Shown here: positions 9,733 to 16,738 of the stretch, piece by piece | How positions within the stretch are numbered: the first letter of the stretch is position 1 | How the letters are laid out: every line of letters begins with the position of its first letter | NCBI GenBank assembly: GCA_963784065.1 | Contig: CAWAQA010000005.1 | Coordinates: forward strand, 558,001 to 622,000 | Reading direction: 5' to 3' | Origin: CAWAQA01 sp963784065 | GTDB taxonomy: Bacteria > Acidobacteriota > Vicinamibacteria > Vicinamibacterales > UBA2999 | DNA: 64,000 nucleotides | The notes under the pieces: model-generated | The model's database searches: none | The model's input: the letters and a program-made list of their open reading frames with translations, nothing else | Told to the model about the DNA's origin: nothing | Translations under genes and position numbers: made by a program

Positions 9733-10425
9733 GTGGCCCCCTACGATAGCGACTCCTTGGACAACGGTTCCCGATCCCTGTTTGCGTCGGTCCGAGCACG
9801 GTTCGCCGAGCTCTTCGGTTGGCGCCGGAACGGCGCCCTCTGCCGCGTGGCCACGGCACAGTTGCCCACCGAGTACGGCGCTTTCCAGATTTACGTCTAC
9901 GAAAGCCCAGGCGACGTCAAGACCCACGTCGCGCTCGTGCACGGCCGGGTTGGCGACGGCGAGGCGGTGCTCGCGCGGATGCACTCCTCGTGTCTGACCG
10001 GTGACGTGCTGCATTCGGTGCGGTGCGACTGCGGCGCCCAGCTCGAGCGCGCGATGCAGCGCATCACCAACGAGGGGCGTGGCGTCATCCTGTATCTGAA
10101 CCAGGAAGGGCGCGGGATTGGCCTTGCCAACAAGATTCGCGCGTACGCGCTGCAGGACCAGGGCTACGACACCGTGGAGGCCAACGAGCGCCTCGGCTTC
10201 AAGGCCGATCATCGCGACTACGCGACCGGCGTCGCGATCCTGCGCGATCTCGGCGTACGTTCGATGCGGCTGCTGAGCAACAACCCGAAGAAGCTCTCCG
10301 GCCTCACCGAACACGGCGTGGTCGTCAGCGAGGTGCTGCCGCTCGAGATTCCCGCCTCAGACGGAACGCGGCGTTATCTCAAGACCAAGAAGGATAAGCT
10401 GGGTCACGTGCTGTCCTCCGTGTAG
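9733..10425 (+). CDS. ribA: GTP cyclohydrolase II (stand-alone)
   Basis: GTP cyclohydrolase II opens GTP with loss of formate and pyrophosphate to give the pyrimidine precursor of riboflavin and related compounds. The zinc-binding cysteines are in HSSCLTGDVLHSVRCDCG, followed by the nucleotide/catalytic motif EGRGVILYLNQEGRGIGL and the C-terminal NNPKKLSGLTEHGV typical of RibA. No RibB domain is fused. GTG 9733 after GACAGGGCG is the preferred start; a TTG at 9664 would extend it. It is intact. No ribE, ribH or ribB lies nearby. Instead it heads a group of lipid, dehydrogenase, pterin and glycosyl enzymes, so it may feed a special pathway rather than riboflavin. Confidence 0.9.
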   Translation: MAPYDSDSLDNGSRSLFASVRARFAELFGWRRNGALCRVATAQLPTEYGAFQIYVYESPGDVKTHVALVHGRVGDGEAVLARMHSSCLTGDVLHSVRCDCGAQLERAMQRITNEGRGVILYLNQEGRGIGLANKIRAYALQDQGYDTVEANERLGFKADHRDYATGVAILRDLGVRSMRLLSNNPKKLSGLTEHGVVVSEVLPLEIPASDGTRRYLKTKKDKLGHVLSSV

Positions 10426-10942
10426 CGGTGCGCCAGAGCCATATCGTGTCCACCAGGAACGAGTAGCCGAGGATCATCAATCCGGCGGCGGCGATGAGCG
10501 TGCTGAGCGGAGGCGTGACGATCGGCCCGAGGACGACTATCAGCGCCACGATCTGGACAACGCAGACGGTCTTTCGCCGGAGGCTCGGCGGAAGCGGATT
10601 CTGCAGCCAGGGAAGCAGCCAGCCGCCCGCCACGAACGCGTACCGCAACAGGCCCGAGAGCAGCACCCACGCACCCGCCTTGCCCCAGTCCCACGCCAGC
10701 ACCGCCAGGACCAGTATGAGCAGGGCATCGACTTCCATGTCGAAGCGCGCGCCAAACGCGGTCGCCGTTCCGGTGCGCCGTGCAACCCAGCCGTCGGCGA
10801 TGTCGAGCAGCGCGGCGATGGTGCTCACGACGACCGCGGTCCACGCCACGGTGGCCAACGGCGGCTGGCTGATGAGCCAGGCGACGTACGCGACCAGCAG
10901 CAGGCGGCCGCTCGTGACGAGGTTCGCGTATCCCACCCGCAT
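10379..10942 (-). CDS. CDP-alcohol phosphatidyltransferase family membrane protein
   Basis: These enzymes transfer a phosphatidyl or similar phospho-alcohol group from a CDP-activated donor to an alcohol acceptor. The CDP-alcohol motif is present as DIADGWVARRTGTATAFGAR followed by FDMEVD, which supplies the conserved Asp residues. Several hydrophobic helices span the remaining 187 residues. The frame is intact from ATG 10942 and its end overlaps the ribA 3' end by 47 bases on the opposite strand. The starts of this gene and of the following dehydrogenase are only 11 bases apart and divergent. The acceptor cannot be told from sequence; context suggests membrane anchoring of the product made by the flanking cluster. 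Confidence 0.82.
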   Translation of the reverse strand: MRVGYANLVTSGRLLLVAYVAWLISQPPLATVAWTAVVVSTIAALLDIADGWVARRTGTATAFGARFDMEVDALLILVLAVLAWDWGKAGAWVLLSGLLRYAFVAGGWLLPWLQNPLPPSLRRKTVCVVQIVALIVVLGPIVTPPLSTLIAAAGLMILGYSFLVDTIWLWRTATRRTARDPAYPSWS

Positions 10943-10953
10943 CCCCAGATTCT

Positions 10954-11933
10954 ATGGCGACTGACGACGCGCGCGCGTTCTGGATCGCGGCGCCGGGAAT
11001 TGGGGAAATCCGGGCGGAGACCCTTCCGCGCCATGACGAGCGGCGACGTCCTCGTCCGTGCGCTGTACAGCGGAATCAGCCGCGGTACCGAAGCGCTGGT
11101 CTTCAACGGGCGGGTGCCGGAGAGCGAGTACCAGCGCATGCGGGCGCCGTTCCAGGCGGGAAGCTTCCCGGCGCCCGTGAAGTACGGCTACGCCAGCGTC
11201 GGCGAGGTCGAGCGCGGACCCTCGGAGCTCGAGGGGCGCCCCGTGTTCGTGCTCCATCCGCACCAGACGCGGTATGTCGTGCCGGGGAGCGCCGTCCACA
11301 TCCTGCCGCACGGACTGCCGCCGGCGCGCGCGGTGCTCGCGGCAAACATGGAAACCGCCGTCAACGGTCTCTGGGACGCGGCGCCACGAATCGGCGACCG
11401 CATTTCCGTCATCGGTGCGGGCACCATCGGGTGCCTGGTCGCGTGGCTCGCCACGGCGATGGCCGGCTGTGATGTCGAAGTGGTCGACACGAACCCGCAG
11501 CGTGCCGCCGTCGCCCGCCGGCTTGGCGTGCGCTTCGCCTTGCCCGACGAGGCGCGCGAAAACGCGGATGTCGTCATCCACGCGAGCGGCGCCCCCGCCG
11601 GTCTCGGCGTCGCGCTGCGCGTCGCGGGCTTCGAGGCAACCGTCGTCGAGATGAGCTGGTATGGCGCCCAGCCCGTGCCGCTGCGCGCTCGGCGAGGCCT
11701 TTCACGCGCGACGCCTGACGCTGCGGTCGTCGCAGGTCGGACACGTCGCCGCCGCGCAGCGTCCGCGCTGGGATACGTCGCGCCGCATGGCGCTGGCCGT
11801 GTCGCTGCTCGCAGATCCGGTGCTCGACACGCTCATCACGGGCGAGAGCGCCTTCGACACCCTGCCGGAGGTGATGGCGAGGCTGGCCGACGCGCCCGGC
11901 GATACGCTCTGCCACAGGATTAGTTATGCGTAG
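10954..11933 (+). CDS. Zinc-type alcohol dehydrogenase/oxidoreductase (MDR superfamily)
   Basis: This is a medium-chain dehydrogenase/reductase-like protein. After ATG 10954 (MATDDARAFWIAAPGIGEIR) a frameshift near 11027 leads to VRALYSGISRGTEALVFNG, the MDR N-terminal fold. A Rossmann domain follows with ISVIGAGTIGCLVAWLATAM and VEVVDTNPQRAAVARRLGV. A second shift near 11690 gives the C terminus (FHARRLTLRSSQVGHVA to CHRISYA). The usual catalytic-zinc Cys-His pattern of alcohol dehydrogenases is not evident. This subfamily often occurs beside PTPS-like genes. The TAG stop is the first unit of a nested hairpin repeat that separates it from the PTPS homologue. Confidence 0.75.
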
Positions 11934-12104
11934 GAGGTAAGGAGGAGGAGTAGGAGGTAGGAGGTAGGAGGTAGGAGGCGGACGAACCACGAACCACAGA
12001 GGCACAGAGGTTCTTGGGATTTGGCTCTGTGTCTCTGTGCCTCTGTGGTTCGTAGCGTTGCTGCTACCTCCTACCTCCTTCCTTCCTCCTTCCTCCTTCC
12101 TCCT
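11932..12104 (+). repeat. Nested double hairpin repeat, two unit families
   Basis: The outer arms are AGGAGGT-type seven-base units (11932-11979) and their complement, ACCTCCT/CTTCCTC-type units (about 12064-12104). Inside them lie the period-8 arms ACCACAGAGGCACAGAG (about 11992-12009) and CTCTGTGCCTCTGTGGTTC (about 12034-12052), with a short loop. The whole could fold into one long stem of about 170 bases. It starts in the stop codon of the dehydrogenase and ends 17 bases before the ATG at 12122. The purine-rich left arm also resembles repeated Shine-Dalgarno cores, but lies too far from the next start to serve it. Confidence 0.75.
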
Positions 12105-12121
12105 GACAAGGATCACCCAAG

Positions 12122-12535
12122 ATGTACAGCGTGACCGTTCGCGATCACATGATGATCGCCCACAGCCTGCGGGGCGAGGTGTTCGGGCCCGCCCAGCGCC
12201 TTCATGGTGCGACCTATGTCGTGGACGTCGAGTTTCGCCGGCCCGAGGTCGATGCCGACGGGATTGTCATCGACATCGGCCGTGCCATCGAGGCGCTCCG
12301 CGCCGTGCTGTCGGATCTGAGCTATCGCAATCTGGACGACGAGCCGTCGTTGAAGGGCCGCAATACGACGACGGAGTTTCTGGCGCGATACGTGTTCAGT
12401 CGTCTGGTCGCCGCCATCCGGCGCGGCGACCTTGGCGCTGGCGCGCACGGCATCGAAAGCATCCGTGTGACGCTGAACGAGTCGCACGTGGCGGCCGCGA
12501 CGTTCGACGCCCGCGTCGAAGAGGCCGCGACATAG
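12122..12535 (+). CDS. 6-pyruvoyl-tetrahydropterin synthase / QueD-like protein, divergent
   Basis: PTPS-fold enzymes act on dihydroneopterin triphosphate; QueD gives 6-carboxytetrahydropterin. The fold is recognisable from FGPAQRLHGATYVVDVEFRR, DGIVIDIGRAIEALR and NLDDEP, then NTTTEFLARYVFSRL and the C-terminal NESHVAAATFDA. It is 137 residues long and intact. The usual zinc motif HGHNY reads HGATY here (residues 28-32), so one of the three zinc His ligands is absent; H14 and H28 remain. The catalytic Cys of classical PTPS is also not evident. It may use a different substrate. The GT4 gene starts three bases after the stop. Confidence 0.78.
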   Translation: MYSVTVRDHMMIAHSLRGEVFGPAQRLHGATYVVDVEFRRPEVDADGIVIDIGRAIEALRAVLSDLSYRNLDDEPSLKGRNTTTEFLARYVFSRLVAAIRRGDLGAGAHGIESIRVTLNESHVAAATFDARVEEAAT

Positions 12536-12538
12536 GCG

Positions 12539-13615
12539 ATGCCCTCGGTCCACATCCTGGTCCCGGGCGCGCTCGACACGCTGACGGGCGGCTACGGCTA
12601 CGACCGGCGCGTGATCGCCGGGCTGCGGGAGCGCGGCTGGTCCGTCACCGTACACGAGCTCGGCGAGGGCTTTCCCATGCCTGATGCGGCCGCACGTGCG
12701 CACGCCGCTCGCGTCCTCGCCACCATTCCCGACGACGCCATCGTCCTTGTTGACGGCCTCGCGCTCGGTGCGCTGCCTGAGGAAGTGAAGCCGCACGCCA
12801 AGCGCGTGAGGATCGTCGCGCTCGTCCATCACCCCCTGGCCGCCGAGACGGGCCTCGATGCGGGCGTGGCCGCCCGTCTCGAGGAGAGCGAACGCAGGGC
12901 GCTGCGGTGCGTGCGGCATGTGATCGTCACCAGTGGCGCCACTGCGGAAATGCTGGAGGGATATGGCGTCGCCACGGATAGCGTGACCGTCATCAATCCC
13001 GGGACCGATCCTGCCACGCTCGCGCGCGGGTCGGCGGGCGCGGACGTGCAGCTCCTCTGCGTGGCGACGCTCATCCCGCGCAAGGGACATGAGGTGTTGT
13101 TCCGCGCGCTCGCATCCATCCCGCCGCGGAACTGGCGCCTCACGTGTGTTGGCAGCCTCGAGCGGGCGCCGGAGACGGTTCGGCGGCTGCGCGCGCAACT
13201 GGTCGAGGATGGAGTTGAGGACAGGGTCTCGCTCGCCGGCGAGATGAACGGCGCGGCACTCGCCCGCTGTTACGACGCGGCGGATGTCTTCGTGCTGCCG
13301 ACGCTGTACGAGGGCTACGGCATGGTCATCGCCGAAGCGCTGGCATGCGGCCTGCCGGTTGTCGCCACCAGGACCGGAGCCATCGCCGATCTTGTCGAGC
13401 CGGACGCCGGCGTCGTGGTGCCGGCCGGCGATGTCGAGGCGCTTGCCGATGCGCTGTCGCGGGTCATCGCCGATCCTTCGTATCGAGCACAGCTCGCGCA
13501 CGGTGCGCGGCGGGTGCGCGACCGCCTGCCCACGTGGGAGCAATCCTGCGCGAAGATGGCTGCGACATTGGCGGCGCTTCTGCCTGCAGGCGGAAGCCAC
13601 CATACCGAGACATGA
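12539..13615 (+). CDS. Glycosyltransferase family 4
   Basis: This is a GT-B fold, retaining sugar transferase of 358 residues. The N-terminal acceptor domain begins VHILVPGALDTLTGGYGYDR. The C-terminal donor domain has LLCVATLIPRKGHEVLFRAL and the diagnostic YEGYGMVIAEALACGLPVVA (E-x7-E) followed by a D-x-G-x-V-V-x-A-G-D type motif that binds the nucleotide sugar. The frame is complete. It lies three bases after the PTPS homologue and overlaps or abuts the methyltransferase. The acceptor is unknown; a pterin- or pyrimidine-linked product is inferred only from the neighbours. Confidence 0.88.
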   Translation: MPSVHILVPGALDTLTGGYGYDRRVIAGLRERGWSVTVHELGEGFPMPDAAARAHAARVLATIPDDAIVLVDGLALGALPEEVKPHAKRVRIVALVHHPLAAETGLDAGVAARLEESERRALRCVRHVIVTSGATAEMLEGYGVATDSVTVINPGTDPATLARGSAGADVQLLCVATLIPRKGHEVLFRALASIPPRNWRLTCVGSLERAPETVRRLRAQLVEDGVEDRVSLAGEMNGAALARCYDAADVFVLPTLYEGYGMVIAEALACGLPVVATRTGAIADLVEPDAGVVVPAGDVEALADALSRVIADPSYRAQLAHGARRVRDRLPTWEQSCAKMAATLAALLPAGGSHHTET

Positions 13616-13631
13616 GCGGACGCCGGCAGCG

Positions 13632-14445
13632 ATGAGCGCGTTCTCACGCCGACTGGCTGGCACTGCGTGAACCCGCCGACATCGCGGCGCGCTCGCTGGC
13701 AGTCGCGCGCCTTGCGGCCGGTTCGCTGCCGCCGGGGGTCGTGCATGCGCTTGACCTCGGCACCGGCACAGGGTCGAACGTGCGCTATCTCGCCCCGCAT
13801 CTGGCTGCCGACCAGGACTGGCTGCTCGTGGACGCCGATGAGCGGCTGCTGACCGAAGTGCCGGAGCGAATGCGCGAGGCGGGCCTGCCGCAGCGCGTAC
13901 GTCTGCAGACGCGGCGTGTCGACCTGTCCGGGCTGGACCTTGCGGATGTCGTAGACGGCCGGAGTCTTGTGACCGCATCCGCGCTGCTCGACCTCGTCTC
14001 CGAGGAATGGGTCGCACGCCTTTCCAGCGTGTGTCGCCGCGCCGGCGCCGTGATCCTGTTCGCGCTGACGTACAACGGCCGGCTGGATCTCTCGCCCGAG
14101 GAACCCGAAGACGCCCGCGTCCGGATGCTCGTCAATCGTCACCAGCGTACCGACAAGGGGTTCGGGCCAGCGCTCGGTCCGGATGCGCCTGCTCGCACGG
14201 AGGAGCACCTGGCTCGTCTCGGCTACAACGTCACTCGTGCGCCGAGCGATTGGGTGCTGACTCCGGACCAGCGCGGCCTCCAGCGGCAGCTGATCGAGGG
14301 ATGGGCCGACGCTGCGACGGCAATCGAGCCGGGTGAAGCATGGGCATTCCGCCAATGGCAGGCGCGTCGCGAGGCGCACGTCGCCGCAGGGCGCTCACGG
14401 CTCGTCGTCGGCCACGACGATCTGGCCGCCACCCGTCAGAGATGA
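13632..14445 (+). CDS. Class I SAM-dependent methyltransferase
   Basis: The SAM-binding glycine motif is ALDLGTGTGSNVRYLAPHL, followed by LLVDADERLL (the acidic residue that binds the ribose) and VDLSGLDLADVVDGRSLVTA. The C terminus is rich in Trp and Arg. The start ATG 13632 (MSAFSR) joins the main frame DWLALREPADIAARS through an indel near 13650, giving about 270 residues. The substrate is unknown. It is the last plus-strand gene of the pterin-like cluster and converges with the RibD-type reductase. Only 19 bases separate the two stops. Confidence 0.8.
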
Positions 14446-14464
14446 CCTGGTGTTACTGCCGAGG

Positions 14465-15398
14465 TCAATCGCGAATCACGAGCTCGAAGAGCACATCGTC
14501 GCCCATGCGGAACACGCGATGGCGAGGGCGGTCACAGTCGCTGAGCACTGCCGGGCCGGGCAGACGGATCGCGGGGCGTCCGTCTCCGATGATGAAGGGG
14601 GCCACCGCGACCTGCAGCCGATCCAGCAGGTTCGCCTTCAGGAACTTCGACACGGTGACGCCGCCGCCTTCGACGAGGATGCGACGGCAGCCGCGGTCCC
14701 ACAGGACGCGCTGCAGTTCGGCGACGTCGACGTCGCTGTCATCGGCGATCGTGACGAGCGTCGCGCGGCCGACGTGCGTCTCACCGGGCCGGGCGAGCGA
14801 CCTGGCGCAGACGTAAAGCGTGGGCGCCGACTCGTCGTTGAAGACGCGGTAGCGGTCGTCGAGGCGGCGCGCGGGATCGAACACGACGCGCAGCGGGCTC
14901 GGGCCGGCGACATGGCGGGTGGTCAGCTGCGGGATCGTCCGCGGCCACGGTCCCGGCACCGACGACGACGGCATCGCACAAGGCGCGAAGGCGATGCAGA
15001 TGCACGATGTTCTCGTGCCCGGTGACGTACTGCGAATCGCCTTCGTGCGTGGCGATGAACCCGTCGAGGCTCTGGCCCAGGTGGCCGACGACGATGGCCT
15101 TCGCTTTCGTCGCGCCGCACATGGGCAGGTAGAGATCGAAGACGACGTGGGCCGCGTCGTGCCCCGGCCGCACCGGCGCCCACCCCGTCGCGGGCCGCCA
15201 CGCAAGGATGGCGGCCGGGTCGCCGTCCGGCACAGCTTCGAGCTGTCCATCCGGTCCGATCGCGAACACGGCCGGCACGCCGGCGCTGCCAAGGCGATCG
15301 GCCTCGCGCGCCGCCGCGAGCACGGCGTTCCACGCGAGCTCGACACCGTCCTCGAGGCCGGGTATGCGTGGGAGGCTGGCGCTGGGTCCGGACGGCAT
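14465..15398 (-). CDS. RibD C-terminal/dihydrofolate-reductase-like reductase with N-terminal extension
   Basis: In riboflavin synthesis the RibD C-terminal fold reduces the ribosyl side chain of the deaminated pyrimidine; here only this domain is present, without the zinc deaminase. The core runs from KAIVVGHLGQSLDGFIAT and DAVVVGAGTVAADDP, through a frameshift near 14935, to RRILVEGGGVTVSKFLKANL and the C-terminal FELVIRD. About 80 residues before the core (GLEDGVELAWNAVLAAA and onwards) match nothing I recognise. It probably shares the pterin/pyrimidine pathway with ribA and the PTPS homologue. It converges with the methyltransferase and diverges from the EF-P gene. Confidence 0.78.
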
Positions 15399-15472
15399 CG
15401 ATGGGTCCGATTATAACGGCCAGCGCACGGCCGCGAATGAGGCCGGGTTACGATGAGGTGAAACGAGGAGTC

Positions 15473-16049
15473 ATGGCAGCGCTGATCGAGGCGATCGACA
15501 TCAAGCGGAAGATGTACTTCGAGTACCGAGGACGCCCCCTATCACTGCATCGAGGTCGAGGTATCGCGGCCCACCGCGCGCGGCGGGCAGACGCTGGTCC
15601 GCGTCAAGATGCGGAACCTGCTGACGCGCGCCGTCTTCGACAGGACGTTCAAGGCGGGCGAGAAGTTCAAGGAGCCCGATCTCGCCACCGTGTCCGCGTC
15701 GTACCTCTACGCGGACGCCGACGGCTACCACTTCATGGACCAGGAGACGTTCGAGACGCTCACGCTCGGCGCCGACATGATCGGCGACGATCGGCTGCTG
15801 CTCGTTGACAACGTGCTGGTCCAGGTGCAGAAGTTCAACGGCAACGCCATCGGCCTGCAGTTTCCGCAGCTCGTCGAGCTCACCGTGACGGCCACCGAGC
15901 TGGGCGCCCGCGGTGACACGGCCAGCGGCAGCGTGACCAAGCTCGCCACGCTCGAGACGGGACTCGAGATTCGTGTGCCGCTCTTCATCAAGGAAGGCGA
16001 GAAGGTGAAGGTGCACACCGAGACGCGCGAGTTCGCGGGGCGGGCCTGA
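15473..16049 (+). CDS. efp: Elongation factor P family protein, EfpL/YeiP-like loop
   Basis: EF-P family proteins bind between the ribosomal P and E sites and relieve stalling on Pro-rich motifs. The protein starts MAALIEAIDIKRKMYFEY; a single indel near 15527 leads to YHCIEVEVSRPTARGGQTLV, then LLTRAVFDRTFKAGEKF and a C terminus ending in LFIKEGEKVKVHTETREF. The total of about 192 residues is normal for the family. The domain-I loop reads SRPTARGG rather than the PGKGQ type, so the lysine modified in many EF-Ps is absent; this resembles the EfpL (YeiP) loop. ATG 15473 follows AACGAGGAGTC, a good ribosome binding site. Confidence 0.82.
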
Positions 16050-16077
16050 CGCGCAGCACGCTGAAGCCTGGCCCGCA

Positions 16078-16543
16078 GAAGTACACCCACGTCACCCCTG
16101 GGTTGCGCTGGGTCCAGCTTGAATGCGGCAACAATCGACAGTGCGGCAAGGCGGCGGTGCAGCGCGTCCTTGACGCGCCCCGATCCCTTGCCGTGGACGA
16201 CCTCGAGGCGATCTGGCGCCGCGCCGGAGCGCGCTATCGATCTCGTCCATCACCCTGGCGATCGCCTCCTCGACGCGCAACCCGTGCAGATCGACGCGTG
16301 CGGACGGCGCCGCCTCCTCGCGCGCGCTGGTGTCGGGATGCTCGAGCCTGGCGCGGCTCGCTGATGTGCGGTTCTTGCCCTGGCCGAGGGCGGCGGCCCG
16401 AGGTCATCCTCGCGGCACGCGGTCGTCACGCCCTCGACCTGGACGCGATATCGGCCGCCGCGGCCTGCCTCGACCACGACGCCACGCTTGTTGCCAAGCG
16501 TGCGGACGACGACCTCGCTGCCGATGGCCCACGTCACGGCCAT
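16078..16543 (-). CDS. Stand-alone Smr-domain protein with MutS2-like basic domain
   Basis: The N-terminal part (ATG 16543: MAVTWAIGSEVVVRTLGNKR, then GVVVEAGRGGRYRVQVEG) resembles the small KOW-like domain near the MutS2 C terminus. After frameshifts near 16375 and 16225 comes an Smr nuclease-type domain with DLHGLRVEEAIARVMDEID, VHGKGSGRVKDALHRRLAAL and a final GVTWVYF. The DxH and HGKG motifs are the family signatures. There is no MutS2 ATPase upstream, so this is a short separate protein of about 150 residues. Its stop cannot be placed; 16078 marks the last recognisable residue. It may cleave or bind nucleic acid; its role here is unknown. Confidence 0.65.
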
Positions 16544-16570
16544 TCAGGACCAATCCCTTTCGTTCACGGG

Positions 16571-16629
16571 CCGCGGTGACGCGGAGGCGCGGAGAGAAAC
16601 CGGTGTCGAGCTCCTCCGCGTCTCCGCGG
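16571..16629 (+). repeat. Period-8 inverted repeat (unit GCGGAGAC / TCTCCGCG)
   Basis: The left arm (16571-16596) contains degenerate GCGGTGAC, GCGGAGGC and GCGGAGAG units. The right arm (16611-16629) reads CTCCTCCGCGTCTCCGCGG, its complement. The loop is about 14 bases. It belongs to the same architectural class as the CACAGAGA elements but uses another unit. It lies upstream of the Smr gene start, one of the few copies not at a 3' end. Confidence 0.65.
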
Positions 16630-16676
16630 CTTGTGGGTCAAGAATACCAGTCGTAGCTTCCGGCTTCAGTACGTAG

Positions 16677-16733
16677 GGGCCGGCTTCAGCCGGCCCTGGG
16701 CCGGGTCACGCAGAAAAGAAGCCCGGCGCCGGG
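16677..16733. repeat. Dispersed palindrome plus GC hairpin downstream of the giant exoprotein gene
   Basis: GGGCCGGCT-TC-AGCCGGCCC lies at 16677-16696, preceded by GTAGG, as in the copies at 34532 and 56387. It is followed by a second possible hairpin (GCCCGGC/GCCGGG, around 16701-16735). Both lie just beyond the stop (16739) of the minus-strand operon of three exoproteins and are plausible terminators for it. Confidence 0.65.
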
Positions 16734-16738
16734 TCAGG

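Noticed and set aside
11932..12104. Possible CRISPR array or simple microsatellite
   Set aside because: Units are 7-8 bases with no spacers, are degenerate, and always come with a complementary arm; there are no cas genes.
12113..14017. A 634-codon open frame on the minus strand
   Set aside because: It mirrors the PTPS homologue, GT4 and methyltransferase genes, which have clear motifs on the plus strand.
9733..15398. Assignment as a toxoflavin or standard riboflavin operon
   Set aside because: Toxoflavin-type clusters also use a GTP cyclohydrolase II, but the PTPS homologue, GT4 and CDP-alcohol transferase do not fit them; and the ribB, ribE and ribH genes of riboflavin synthesis are missing.
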